Source: Balamuthia mandrillaris
Taxonomy: Eukaryota; Discosea; Longamoebia; Balamuthiidae
Length of the DNA stretch: 64,000 nucleotides
Reading direction: 5' to 3'
Assembly: GCA_031835245.1 (NCBI GenBank)
Contig: JAVKOQ010000019.1
Location: forward strand, 277,001-341,000
The notes beneath the pieces were generated by a model, which did not search any database, was not told where the DNA came from, and was given only the letters and a program-made list of their open reading frames with translations. Positions 20,435-31,620 of this stretch are shown piece after piece. Position 1 is the stretch's first letter, and each line of letters begins with the position of its first letter. The translations under genes were made by a program, and so were the position numbers.

Positions 20435-21466
20435 TCACTTGACTTTCTTTACGGTGGTGTTGCTCTTGCTTTGCTTCCATTTCGCAATGTCCTTCTCGGC
20501 GTTGGTCTTGATGCGTTGAGCCAAGTCCTTCCTGTAACCAAGCTTGAACAGCACCTCCAACCACACAAACAATGGGGCCATCAAGAATGCTGCAAAAGAA
20601 AGAAGCAAGCCAGAAGAAAAAGAAGAACAATAAGTGGCAGAAGCAAGAAAAGCGAAAAACAAATGGAGAAGAAGAACAAACCTTGTGCTACACTGTCTAA
20701 TAAAGCAGGAGCTCTTTTCTCAGCAACACCGTGGCCAATAAACTTAATTGCCAAACAACAAAAGTTATAACGAGAACAAAACAAGCAATGCATGTTCAAG
20801 GAAGAGAAAGAGAAAGAGAATATAGAGAAAGAGAATATAGAGTAACGACGAAAGAGAAGAGAAAGCGAAACGATGAAAGAGGAAGAGAAAGAGAAAGCGA
20901 GAATTATTACCTGAGCAACCCAGGCAAGAACATGAAGGCCAAGAGCGATCATGTTGGCGTTCTCCACATTGGCCGCAAAGACCTCAGAAGCGTAGCAAAT
21001 GCCCAACACAACTGGTGCATACAAAACCTGCAAGTGATTTATTCCATCAACAAAAAAGTTCAAGAGAAAAAGAAAAGAAGATGAGAGAAAGCAAAGGGGG
21101 GAAAAAAAGTGGGAAAATAAGGGGCGTACGCTGGCGAAAGGCTCCAAGTAGATGAAGAACAGGAGGTAGGCGAGGCTGACGCCCAGGGCTGCGTTCACAT
21201 GCCAAGGCCCGTAGGCCAGCATGCCTTGGGAGATATCCACCGCCATGAAGGGAGGCAGACTTTGCAGCCACACCAAAACGGTGAACATGATGATCGGCAC
21301 ACCGATGATGTGAATCCATTGATTACTATATTCCAAAAAAAAAAATGAACAAAAAAAAACAGTTAAAAAAAGAAAGTGGAAACAGAAGAAAAAACAAGTG
21401 GCAAACGTACATGGGGTTGTTGTGGTACTGGGCATAAAACCCGATCTCTTTCTCCAGGTTGGGCAT
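20435..21466 (-). CDS. Mpo1-like (DUF962/YGL010w) 2-hydroxy fatty acid dioxygenase homologue
   Basis: Five exons on the minus strand: 21466..21411, 21325..21130, 21027..20911, 20742..20682 and 20589..20435, in frame to 194 residues, the usual family length. The protein begins MPNLEKEIGFYAQYHNNPIN and continues QWIHIIGVP, the conserved YHxxPxNxxIHxxGVP block with two candidate Fe-binding His. Four hydrophobic segments follow; the last core block is FIGHGVAEKRAPALLDSVAQ with another conserved His, then APLFVWLEVLFKLGYRKDL. Yeast Mpo1 is an ER Fe(II) dioxygenase in phytosphingosine breakdown. The matching His pattern supports the same chemistry here by inference. It lies head-to-head with the Lines homologue, 258 bp apart. 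Confidence 0.9.
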
Positions 21467-21724
21467 CTTTGTTGGTGGTGGTGGTTCTGCACTGCAGGCG
21501 AAGCTTCTTTTGGTTTAATCGTCCTCGGGCGATATTTTTTAATGCAGGCCATTTGGGGAAACGGTACCAGCGCCTTTGCTCTTTTCCTGGACCAAGGGGA
21601 TACGGCAAAAGCGGGACAACATTTTCTCGTTGCCGTTTCGCAGTTGGATCGAGTAGTGCGGATCGGAGGGTGACGTGTGCAAGAGCGGAAACTTGGCGAG
21701 GCATTGGCTGGGAAGGAAGAGAGA
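21467..21724. promoter_or_regulatory. Bidirectional promoter region with an upstream ORF
   Basis: Short region between divergent Mpo1-like and Lines genes. A 43-codon plus-strand frame starting at the ATG at 21542 runs in the same frame as the Lines coding exon and ends in TGA about 60 bp before its ATG. No in-phase donor/acceptor joins the two, so it is either an uORF or an unresolved first exon. Confidence 0.4.
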
Positions 21725-22318
21725 ATGGAGGAGCCCTCTCCTCCTCCTCCTCCTCCAGCGTCCTCATGGGATGAGGAGAACCTGCTGCTGCCGGAGGGGG
21801 GGTGGAGGGGGAGGGGTTCGGGGTTGCAGCGGGTGGAGGGGTGGATAGAAGCTTGGCAAGGCGGCACGTCCGAGGAAGAGGCAAAGGGGAACGCCTGGAG
21901 CGCCCGGGAGGTGCTGCTTGGGGAGGAGGAGGACCGAAAGGAGGGCGATGATGCGGAGGAGCGGCTGTTGAGGTTGTTGTGGAGGCTGTCTCTCATCCAG
22001 AAGGTTTACTCTTTGAGAGCTGACGAAAACCATTCTTCTGCGGCACTGTGGCTACAAAAGTCGTTGCTTCAAGACGAACGGTTATTGACATCGCTGGTAT
22101 TTTTTTTCTTTAGTCACGTCTTGGTTCTCTGCTCTCTGCTCTCTGCTCTCTGCTCTCTGCTCTCTGCTCTCTGCTCTCTGCTCTCTGCTCTCTGCTCTCT
22201 GCTCTCTGCTCTCTGCTCTCTGCTCTCTGCTCTCTGCTCTCTGCTCTCTGCTCTCTGCTCTCTGCTCTCTGCTCTCTGCTCTCTGCTCTCTGCTCTCTGC
22301 TCTGTCTTCCCTCTCCCT

Positions 22319-22357
<39 letters not shown>

Positions 22358-24396
22358 CTCTGTGGAACAATGCTATATTTTTTTTAAAAAAAAAACAGGT
22401 GGATAAGGTGACGAATGAAAACAGGATGGTGAGCTATGCTGCTGGAAACGCCCTAAAAGCTGTCCTACTGATAACACCCGCTTCATTTGGTTCTTCTTCC
22501 CAAAGCCAACAGTCTTTACGGTATTTGTTGGATGGACTGTTCATGACAACACAACAATTGAACCTCGATGCGATCCATTTCTTTCACAAGTTGCTGAAGG
22601 AGGTAAGGAAGAGAGAGAATGAAGACGAAGAAGGGTCCTCCGGTGAGGAAGGCGATGAGGAGGACAAAAATGAAGTCTTGGCTGTGGTGTTGCTGCGTAT
22701 GATTGCAGACAGGGTTCATGACTTGCTTCAGCCGTTTCTCCTTCAGGTTTTTACTCTTATCTTCTCGTTATTCCTGTTCGTTCTTCATTCCTCGTCTTCT
22801 TCATTGTTCTTTATTCTTTATTCTTTATTCTTTTCTTCTTGCTTCTTTCTTCTCTTCTTTTAACATATCCTGTTGAACAGGATAGCTATGAACAGGCAGT
22901 ATCACTTTTGGGTTTAGTTATTCAACTACTCAAGTTCAACACTAGATTGTTGCAAGAAGATGAAATGGAGGAAGAAAACTTGCATAAAGATGACAAACGG
23001 GTATCGACATTATTGCTCCCATTCTTTTCTTTTTGCTGTAGTGAAGAGGTTCGTTTATTTTTCCACATTCTTTCTCCATTGAGAGCTGATTGTTTGTCTT
23101 AGTTTGTGAGTTCAATACAGAGCTTTTCGCTGGAAACCAGTTCTTCTGTTCTACGATCTACCCTCAAGTTATTGTATTCGCTGTTTTCATGGTTATTGAA
23201 CAGTGGCCAAAAACAACAACAGTATCATTCTATTCATACTGCATACGGACTCAAACTGGTAATTAGTAACATTCTCCTTCTTTCATGCTCCTTCTTGTTC
23301 TTGTTCGATGCTCTCCCTTCGCTGATGCTATCGTCACTTTAAAGATAGATATCTATCTTCAAATCTTACGGCATAATTCTCCCTTGTTCAAAGAGTCTCA
23401 TACTCCAACAACAAGAAACAAGCAGCGCACTATCTTTCTTCCTCACGGGATCATTAGACATAGACACGATAAAACTTTTGCAACGAAACATACTGTTGGT
23501 TCTGTTGAAAAGCTTGCAGCTGTTCACTACCTACCTTCAACGCGATAAACGAATGTTAGAGGAGACAAGGCAAAAAGAAGTACAAAGAAGAAGAGTCAAC
23601 ATTTGTTCCATGTTAACTGATCTTCTTCAATCGCTTTCAGGTAGCTGTTTGGCTTTACTCTTTTGAATCTTAGACTAACCTTTGAATTTGAAACAAACAG
23701 CTTCTCTTGAAGGACCGAAACCACTTCTCAGACAAAAGCTGCTGCAAATGTTCATTGAGCAAGATGACGCTCTAATGGAAGTGTTACATTGTTCGTTAGC
23801 TCTATGTTCGGTGGTTCGGTGAGTATTTTTATTTTACTCATTCTTTACTTTCTTATATTGATTTGCTTCTTCTTCAATGTGCCAACTAACAAAATATAAG
23901 GCTCTTCCATGGTGAACTTGTACATAACGAAAGAGACGTTAAGTTGCTGAATCTTCTACAACAGGAAATGGAGCCACATTTCCTGTTCTTTGATCTGTTG
24001 GCAGAACTTGGCTATGATCATTCCACGCTATTAGATTTTCTCATTTCAAACGAGACCTGCTTCTTGAACTACTTTGTTTCGTATCCTTTTTCTTTGTGTT
24101 TTTTAGTTCTTGTTCGCGTTGTTCTTTGTTTTCTTTAACTCTGATAAAGCTACTTGCGTTATGCTACACAAGACAGGGAACGCTTTCTTTCATGCCATTC
24201 TCTTTGGCTCCAAGAACGGGTTGACGAACACCAGCACTCCTCCAAAGCACTCCAGAAGCAATCATCTGTCATGGCCGCCTTCACCAACTTGAAGGAGGTC
24301 ATTGCTCGACTCCATCGCAAGTCTTTGTTCCCTTACAACCCCGCCCCATTGCTGAAACGACTTGAACTCCTTTGCTCGTTTATCCCTTCTTCTTGA
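21725..24396 (+). CDS. Protein Lines homologue
   Basis: At least eight exons: 21725..22096, 22399..22746, 22881..23000, 23103..23258, one starting at 23345 or 23349, then exons ending with the stop at 24396. Most of the product is helical repeat-like sequence (for example LDGLFMTTQQLNLDAIHFFH; ILLVLLKSLQLFTTYL). The C-terminus carries the features I associate with the Lines family C-terminal domain: LGYDHSTLLDFLISNETCFL, NYF then YLRYATQDRERFL, VMAAFTNLKEVIARLHRKSL and FPYNPAPLLKRL. Lines proteins modulate signalling and transcription in animals; their role in protists is unknown. The start is uncertain. At 23345-23480 two frames are open and the acceptor choice is unresolved. Confidence 0.7.
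22127..22353. repeat. CTCTCTG heptamer array plus (CT)n in Lines intron 1
   Basis: About 24 near-perfect head-to-tail copies of a 7-bp unit (CTCTCTG; 22131-22302) followed by a (CT) run to 22353. Because 7 is not a multiple of 3, all frames on both strands stay open, giving spurious LLSALCS and SREQRAE ORFs. It lies inside the first Lines intron. Confidence 0.95.
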
Positions 24397-24784
24397 ACGA
24401 ACACGCATCATCTTCCGCTTCACCACACCAACCAAAATCCAACATTGTCCCCCAAGGGTCGTCCAGCCGCAACGTCGAACAGAGAGCACGTGCCTGTCGA
24501 CATATTTTAGCCGTGACGTGGCGCGTTTTGCTTCGGAGAAAATTCGTGGAACAATTATCGGCAGATTCGATTTTTTGCCATATAAATTAAAAAAATTTAT
24601 CGCGATTTTTTAAGGTGATACCCATAAAGGTAAAAAGGAAAAAAAAGAAAACCTGACGAAAGACTTTCTTTGCTCTTTTTTGTGACACAACTGATTGCGC
24701 AGTGCACACACAGCTCACTACGCTTTTTTTTTTAACTCTTTGCAGAAATAAAAAAAAAGAGTAGCAGCACAACATCACCACACA
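24397..24784. other. Intergenic region, 5' side of aspartyl-tRNA synthetase
   Basis: Tandem plus-strand intergenic DNA. Near 24585-24612 is an AT-rich element with AAATTTATCGCGATTTTTTA containing the palindrome TCGCGA. A/T homopolymers lie near 24725-24765. No gene seen. Confidence 0.4.
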
Positions 24785-27332
24785 ATGGAAGGGATTACGT
24801 TGAAGGTGTTGTCCGCTGTGGAGGCTGACAAGAACTTGGTGGTGGTGACGGTGGAGGACCGACCACAGCCCGTCTATGCCCTCAATGGCGCGGAGTGGAA
24901 GAAAGTGCAGGAGAAGTTTGCTGCTGGCGCCTCTGTAGCTGACGTCACTTTGACCCAGTGCAAGGAGTTTGTGTTCATCTCGCAGGTGGGTGAAACTGGC
25001 ATTGGCTCCAAAAAGTACGTTCTTTTTTTTTGTTCCCATCTGTGGATCAAAGATTTCGATTTTCTCACGTCTAAACTTGATGAATGGTTATCATTTGCAG
25101 CGCGCGTTCTTCCAAAGGACCCAAGTTTGTGACTCAGTACCAGCGTCGTCTTGCTAGGGTGCTCTATTCTCTCTCGTTCTCTCTTTGTTTCTCACGCCCA
25201 TGCTTAACGTTGGCTGCATGTTTTGTAACAGGAAGGAAGCTCTGACAAGCAAAAAGAGGCAAAAGGAGGAGAAAGCTCTAACGACATTTTTGGAGTGAGA
25301 CCTCTGGTGGAAGAGAAGGTCACCGCAGAAAACAAGCGAACCTATACCAAAATCAAGGATCTCAACAAGTCCTTGGTGGGCAAGGAGGTGTGGATCCGTG
25401 CTCGCGTTCACAACACGCGTAACGTTAGTGCTAAGCTTTACTTTGCCACGTTGCGTGATCAACTCTTTACTGTGCAAACCGTCCTTGCTGAAAACAAAGA
25501 ATTCATTAAGTTTGTTCGGACAAAGTATGCATCCTTTTTTTTTTCACTTCGTTTCTATTCTTGCCCTTAATCTCACGCACAATTACTCTCCGAATAGAGT
25601 TACGAAAGAGTCAGTAGTCGATATTTATGGCAAAGTAACTGGAGTTGAGTTTCCAGTGGAATCAGTGACACAACAAGACGTGGAAATCGCTGTCAGCAAG
25701 TTGTTTGTCGTCTCTTTCGCCAAAGCTGAATTGCCGATTGACATTGAGACGGCGGCTCGACCTGAATGGCTTGTGGATCAACGAGCCAAAGAAATCAGCG
25801 AGCTCGAGCAAACTATCAAGGAAACCGAAGAAAAGCTTGCTGCTGCTAACGGTTCGTTTATTTCTGTTACTTCCTCTGTTGTAATATTAACTATGAATAC
25901 TCTTTGTTTTATAAACAGAGGGCAAGGAATCTTTGCAGGCTGAACTTGATGAACTGTTGAAGAAAAAGAAAGTGTTGAAGCCCTACAACAAAGTGGGTAA
26001 AGATACCCGCTTGGACAACCGTGTACTTGATCTTCGGGTATGTTTCTTGCCTCTTGTTTCTTTATACTCTTTCTTACATAAATTATATGTTTAAAAAACC
26101 ATACAGACACCGGCCAACCAAGCTATCTTTAGAATTCAATCAGGAGTGTGCCGCCTGTTCAGGGAGTACCTTTCTTCTCAAGGTTTCACTGAGATTCACA
26201 GCCCAAAGCTTTTGGGCGCGGCCAGCGAGGGAGATGGTGCTCAGGTCTTCAAATGCGAGTACTTTGAGCAGTACGGCATTCCTTTTGCCTACCTGGCTCA
26301 GAGCCCGCAGCTCTACAAGCAAATGGTTTTGGCAGGTGACATGGACAGAGTATTCGAGGTGGGACCAGTATTCCGTCGCGAGAACTCGCAAACGGCTCGC
26401 CATCTTACTGAGTTTACAGGCTTTGATTTGGAAATGGCCCTTAAGGTAACATCTTTTTTCTTGTTGTTTTCTTTTGTTTTCCCCCTTCTTTTTTCTATCA
26501 CTCATTTCGTGTTTATTTTATTCACAAAACTTGAATTTATAACAGCAACATTACCACGAAGCATTGGAAGTATTGGGCGGTATGTTCATCCACCTCTTCA
26601 AGGGACTGGAGAAGGAGTACGCCGCGGAACTCAAAGCCGTAGGAGAGCAGTATCCCTTTGAGCCGCTGGAATACCGTGAGCCAACGCTTATCCTGCAGTG
26701 GCCCGAGGCCATCCCCATGCTCCAAGCCGAACTGCGGAAGCCCGTCGAGGAGACCGTCGACCCCGTTCTTGTAGGAGAGCTCCTTCAAGACCTCGCTAAG
26801 GAGAATCCTCCCAAGACCAACGTGGAGGACTTGGAGGATCTTAGCACTAAGGCGGAGAAGCTGTTGGGCAAGCTGGTTAAGCAGAAGTATAACACCGATT
26901 TTTACGTGTTGGACAAGTTCCCTGCCCACATTCGTCCTTTCTATACCATGCCTGACCCCCATGATGAGGTGAGTTTTTTTTTCAACTTCCTTTTCTTTAC
27001 CTCCATTTGCTTGTGTTGATCTTAAATCTGACTTGCTGTTTCAAAAATGACAATAGCGTTATTCCAACTCGTACGATTTGTTCCTGAGAGGCCAAGAGAT
27101 CTGCAGCGGTGCTCAGCGTATCCATGAACCAGAGCTCCTGTCCAAGCGCGCCACAGCCAAGGGCGTGCCTCTAGAAACCATCGCAAGCTACATTGAAAGC
27201 TTCACCTTTGGTGCTCCTCCTCACGCCGGCGGAGGCATCGGTCTTGAGCGAGTGGTCTTCCTGTTCCTTGGCCTGGACGACATCAGGAAGTCTTCATTGT
27301 TCCCTCGTGACCCTCGACGTCTTACACCCTAA
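24785..27332 (+). CDS. Aspartyl-tRNA synthetase, cytosolic type
   Basis: About eight exons spanning the interval, roughly 660 residues. The N-terminal ~75 residues are an appended domain ([20 protein letters not shown]). An OB-fold anticodon-binding domain follows ([39 protein letters not shown]). The class II catalytic core shows motif 1 ([20 protein letters not shown]), the aspartate pocket with [20 protein letters not shown], motif 2 ([22 protein letters not shown]) and motif 3 ([20 protein letters not shown]), ending [15 protein letters not shown], which is the eukaryotic/archaeal AspRS ending rather than AsnRS. It charges tRNA-Asp in the cytosol. The N-terminal extension may bind tRNA or a complex partner. 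The stop is 88 bp from the convergent gene. Confidence 0.95.
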
Positions 27333-27420
27333 ATTGGCTTTTGTGCTCTTGCTCACCAACCAATTCGTTCATCTATTCATTTCAGCTTTTTTTTTCTTTT
27401 GCTCTTTCTCTTTATTAACA

Positions 27421-28341
27421 TTAGGAAGATAACTTGGTTCGCTTCAAGTTGCCAAAGCGAAGGGAAGAAGTCAAAGTGGCACCATAGTTGCGCCACGCAT
27501 CCTCCCATTCTTCTTCGGGGCTTTCAAACACCATCTCCACCAGCTGTTCCCTGGGCTCAGACGCAAACAAGAAGCAGGTATTCACCACAACAGCATCGTT
27601 GTCGAGCTTCTCTGCCGCTCCGTGTACATTGTAACCCACTTCTTTGTACTTGATGCCAAGCTCACGCTCCCTTTGGAGCGATACGTGCCACTTGAGGAGG
27701 ATGGTCCTTCTGACAGAAGCTTCCACCCTGGCGATGCAATCCCTGGCAAATTGCTCAGGAGACAACCCCACAGAGCGAGGTAAGTTGGGGTAGAGCCTCA
27801 GGGTAAGGCCTGTCTTGAACCTGCCCGTCTCTTGTAGGTCTTCCTTGGTGAGGAAGTAGTTGATGAAGTTGGGCTCTGGGGTCGATGAGAAGGAGGCAGC
27901 ATCCCCTTCTGGTCCTGCTTCTGCCACCACAAACTGGCTGTTGGTGGACTCTGTGAAGTGCCAACTCTCTGGACACAGTATATGGCCGCTTGTTTTTTTT
28001 GGTTATTTTTGAGAAGAAACATCATAAGAACAATAAAGGGATGAACAAGCAAGTACTTAAGGTCCTTGCATGCTTTCCACTTGAAGCCAGGAGGTGCTTG
28101 CTCGTGAGGATGTTCTGCCTTGGAGCTCGTCAAGAGGCCAGAGCAGAAGCTACACATAGAGCAAAAAAAAAACAGCTTTTCCCATCAAACAAGCAGATAA
28201 TAAACACAGAGAGTGTGTGTGAGAGTACCTTCGCCACCGTTGTTCCACAGGCAAGACACCAGGCAGAGTCGAGCGAGCCACAAGGTGCAACCGAGTATTT
28301 ACAAACGCGCCATGCCCACAGCTCTTCACGGCTCGTATCAT
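27421..28341 (-). CDS. Mitochondrial protein of unknown function
   Basis: Three exons on the minus strand: 28341..28229, 28149..28057 and 27988..27421, in frame to 257 residues. The N-terminus (MIRAVKSCGHGAFVNTRLHL, further Arg, no acids for ~30 residues) looks like a mitochondrial presequence. The mature part has mixed alpha/beta character with GHILCPESWHFTESTNSQFV, INYFLTKEDLQETGRF, LTLRLYPNLPRSVGLSPEQF and VVNTCFLFASEPREQLVEMV. The layout (a core opening PESW then extracellular-like strands and an EEWED C-terminus) loosely recalls PsbP/Mog1-fold proteins, but I do not recognise the family. It is divergent from the isocitrate dehydrogenase gene, sharing 326 bp of upstream DNA. Confidence 0.75.
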
Positions 28342-28667
28342 CCTCCAGTTCTCTCTGCCATTGGGGTGCTCCTGAGGACGAGCACGATGTGAGCAAACCT
28401 TGTCAGCAAAAGCATTGCTTTAGATCGAATTTTCCCTTGTCTATCCGATTCGATTAGATGAATCGAAATTTCCCATTTTATCCTAAAATAGGACATGTTT
28501 TCCTTTTTTTGTTGCATGACTGAGATCATTTAATCAAAACGGAGAAATTCTTACGTGTGCGTTTTTCTTTATTTTCTTTCTTTTTGTTGACGGCAGAAAA
28601 AGAGCCAAAGCTTTTTTTTTTATTGCCGAAAAAAAAACAACAAACAGCGCAAACGGCCCAAACCACA
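28342..28667. promoter_or_regulatory. Divergent promoter with repeated TCGAAwTTTCCC element
   Basis: Between two genes whose products both appear mitochondrial. It contains two near-identical 12-mers, TCGAATTTTCCC (28425-28436) and TCGAAATTTCCC (28463-28474). Between them is an interrupted palindrome, TTCGAT...ATCGAA (about 28449-28468). This arrangement could be a shared operator; no factor can be named. Confidence 0.45.
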
Positions 28668-29214
28668 ATGCTGCAAGGCTCTCTCTGTCGTCACGCCGCT
28701 TCGAGCGGCCGTTTTCTGCTGCGGAGTGCTGCTGGCAAGCAGAGCGGCTCGCTGGCGCCTGCGCTCTCCTCCTCCTCCTCCTCCGCTTGGACGCTGCCAC
28801 TGCTGTCAGCGGTCAGCCCTTCTGCCAGGCGTGGCATGGTCACTGACCAGCCCGTTCCTATCACTGTCGCTTACGGAGATGGCATTGGACCAGGTACATC
28901 TCTCGCTCTCGTTTTTTTAACAACTCCCCCCTTTCGCGCAACTACTTTTTTCCAATTCATCTACTTTTTTTTTTCGGTTGCCCTCTTTTCATCGGCTTAT
29001 CGTTTTGCTACGTGTTTTTTTTAACAGAGATCATGGAATCGACGATGAAGATCTTGGAAGCCGCTGGAGCGAACATCAAACCGGAGGTTATAGAGATTGG
29101 AGAGAAGCTCTATAAGCAGGGACACACCTCCGGCATTTCTCCCGAGTCGTGGGCCTCCCTCCGTAGGACCAAAGTCTTCTTAAAGGCTCCTATCACTACT
29201 CCCACTGGAGGTTT

Positions 29215-29255
<41 letters not shown>

Positions 29256-30860
29256 AATTCTTTACTGTTTGCTCTCTTTTGCTTCTCACTGAGCGCATTT
29301 CGTTCAACCAACAAAAAAAAAGGTGGCTATAAAAGTTTGAACGTCTCCATCCGAAAGACTCTCGGTCTGTTTGCCAACGTACGGCCCTGCCGGACCTACC
29401 ACCCCTTCGTCAAAGCAGCCCATCCCTCCATGAACCTCGTCATCATCCGTGAGAACGAGGAGGATACCTATGCTGGCATCGAACACCGACAAACCCAACA
29501 AGTCACTCAGTGCCTCAAGTTGATTACTCAGCCTGGCTGCGAAAAGATTGTGCGATATGCTTTTGAGTATGCGCGAGCCTATGGAAGGAAGAAGGTGACC
29601 TGCTTCGTCAAGGACAACATCATGAAGATCACCGATGGCCTCTTCTATAGGGTCTTTGAGGAGATTGGCAAGGAGTACCCTGATATTGCACAGGAACGCA
29701 TGATTGTAGATATTGGTGCTGCCCGTCTTGCTGGTATGGCTTATCCTTGTTGTGTTCATTTTTTTTTCAGTTTAGCTTATTTGCTTGTTTGACTTTTTGT
29801 TTATCTTATTTTCATGTTCTTCTTAATGCTGATTGCTTGTCCCATCACTAAGATTCACCTGGTATCTTTGACGTGTTGGTGATGCCAAACCTTTATGGCG
29901 ATATCATGAGCGATATCGCCGCTCAGGTCAGCGGCTCTGTGGGACTCGGTGGTTCTGCCAACATTGGCACTGAGGTAGCCATGTTTGAGGCCATTCATGG
30001 TTCTGCTCCTGATCTTGCCGGCAAGAACGTTGGTTGGTAGTTCTTCTTTCTTGGTTCTTCATCCTCTCTTCTTGCTTCACAGAGACTAATGATTTTTTTT
30101 CTTACACTCTCGCAATGAAGCCAATCCCAGCGGCCTTTTATTAGGAGCCGTTCAAATGTTGGTGCACATAAAGCACCCCAACACTGCCGCTCTCATAAAG
30201 AACGCATGGCTGCGCACCATCGAGGAAGGCATTCGCACTTCTGACATTGTTCCCGCTTCTGCCGTCGCCGGAGAATGTCCTGACTTGCGCTTGCCAGCAC
30301 CAAAGCCGCCTGTCGGCACAAAGGAGTTTACGCAGGCCATTATTGAGCGTCTTGGTCAGAAGCCACAACACCTTACGCCTGTTTCCTACAAGAAAGCGGA
30401 TATGGGAGTAACTCCCTTTGCCGCTGGTCCCCTTCCTGCTCCTCAGGTACGCTTTAACTCTGCTCTGCTATTGCTTCTTTTCCCTCTCCATGTGTCTAAA
30501 CACCTGCAAATAAAACAATAGGAGAAGAAGGAGCTGGTGGGCGTGGACGTCTTCCTGGACTGGAACAAAGGTTCCCCTGAGAAGCTCTCCTCAGTCCTGC
30601 AACAAGCCATGACGGACAACCTGGAGCTCCGCCTCATCACCAACCGCGGTGTCAAAGTGTGGCCTCACGGTTTCCCCGAGACATTTTGCACAGACCATTG
30701 GAGGTGTCGCTTCAGGAGCAAGACCGGAGAGGTTTTGTCGAACAAGGACGTGATCGAGCTGTTGGGTCGTGTTCATGGCACTGGTTTGGACTTTATCAAA
30801 ACGGAACATCTTTACACGTTCAACGGCAAGCCTGGCTTCTCCCTTGGCCAGGGCGAATAA
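28668..30860 (+). CDS. Isocitrate dehydrogenase, mitochondrial, with C-terminal extra domain
   Basis: About six exons, roughly 550 residues. The first ~60 residues are Ser/Arg/Ala-rich without acids, a mitochondrial presequence. The core matches the decarboxylating IDH/IPMDH family: [45 protein letters not shown] (substrate-binding Ser and Arg), [50 protein letters not shown] (metal Asp) and [13 protein letters not shown]. After the core come about 150 residues ending [27 protein letters not shown], and TDHWRCRF, the extension known from Thermus/Rickettsia-type IDH. It makes 2-oxoglutarate in the TCA cycle. The cofactor (NAD or NADP) is not certain by eye. A (CT)n run occupies an intron at 29216-29251. 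Confidence 0.92.
29213..29251. repeat. (CT)n in IDH intron
   Basis: CT run beginning about 8 bases after the donor of the intron that splits TPTGG|GYKSL in isocitrate dehydrogenase. Sense-strand pyrimidine. Confidence 0.9.
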
Positions 30861-31620
30861 GACAGATGAAGCATTACACAAAAGACAGGTTATGCTTTAT
30901 TTTAACCTTGGTTTTTTTTTGTTTTTTAACACAACAACATTTATTTATTTATCAACATTTATTGTAATCTTCACTTCAGACTAACTGGCTTGGTGCACCT
31001 CCTTTCCACTCTAACTTATTTCCTCCTCTACGCACAGCAACTCCCAAAGGCCATCCAATGCTCGTGTGACCCATTTCAGAACTTCAAAGCATGCCCCCAG
31101 CCAAGCTAACCATCTTCTAAACACCGCTTACTTCCTCCTCAAGGCAGTCGTCACACGAGTCCGCTTGCCATCTTTTTCGTGGAACATAATTTATTCAAAC
31201 CCCCAATCAAAAATCAAAAGCTGGTCTTTTCAATTTCAAACCACCAACCAAAAATCAAAACAGCAGACAAATTAATTGGATCGATCGGCGGCGCTGCTGA
31301 CGTCAGGAACACCTTGGGTAATTCTTTTTTTTTGAATTGTTATTTGGAACGAAGAAAGACCTCCCTACTATTCTCTCGCACCCAGGCTTCTTTGTTTCCC
31401 CCCTTGCTTCCTTCCTTCCTTCCCCCCTGTGGTGGTAGGTGCCTCCCGCTGACCAAAAAGAAAAAGCCTTGTCGCTTCTTCTTCTTCTCTCTCTCTCTCT
31501 CTCTGTTCAAGTTAATGGGTTACTAAATTTTTTTTTATTCGTTGTCTGTTGTTTCTCTCTCTTCTTTTTTTTTATTGTTATTATTCCACAGTGTCGTCAT
31601 ATCAGCTGGCATAAGCCTCA
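30861..31620. promoter_or_regulatory. Intergenic region upstream of the Kelch-Hippo kinase, with CRE palindrome
   Basis: 760 bp between tandem plus-strand genes. It holds a TGACGTCA palindrome (31298-31305) about 315 bp before the kinase ATG, two copies of a CAAAAATCAAAA-like direct repeat (about 31206-31219 and 31249-31260), CCTTCCTTCC repeats near 31406-31425, and a CT run at 31488-31504. The start codon at 31621 is preceded by a spliced-leader-like AG-rich context but no further exon is evident. Confidence 0.45.

Noticed and set aside
22110-22387. SREQRAE repeat ORF (minus) and LLSALCS repeat ORF (plus)
   Set aside because: Translation of the CTCTCTG heptamer array; all frames are open for arithmetical reasons.
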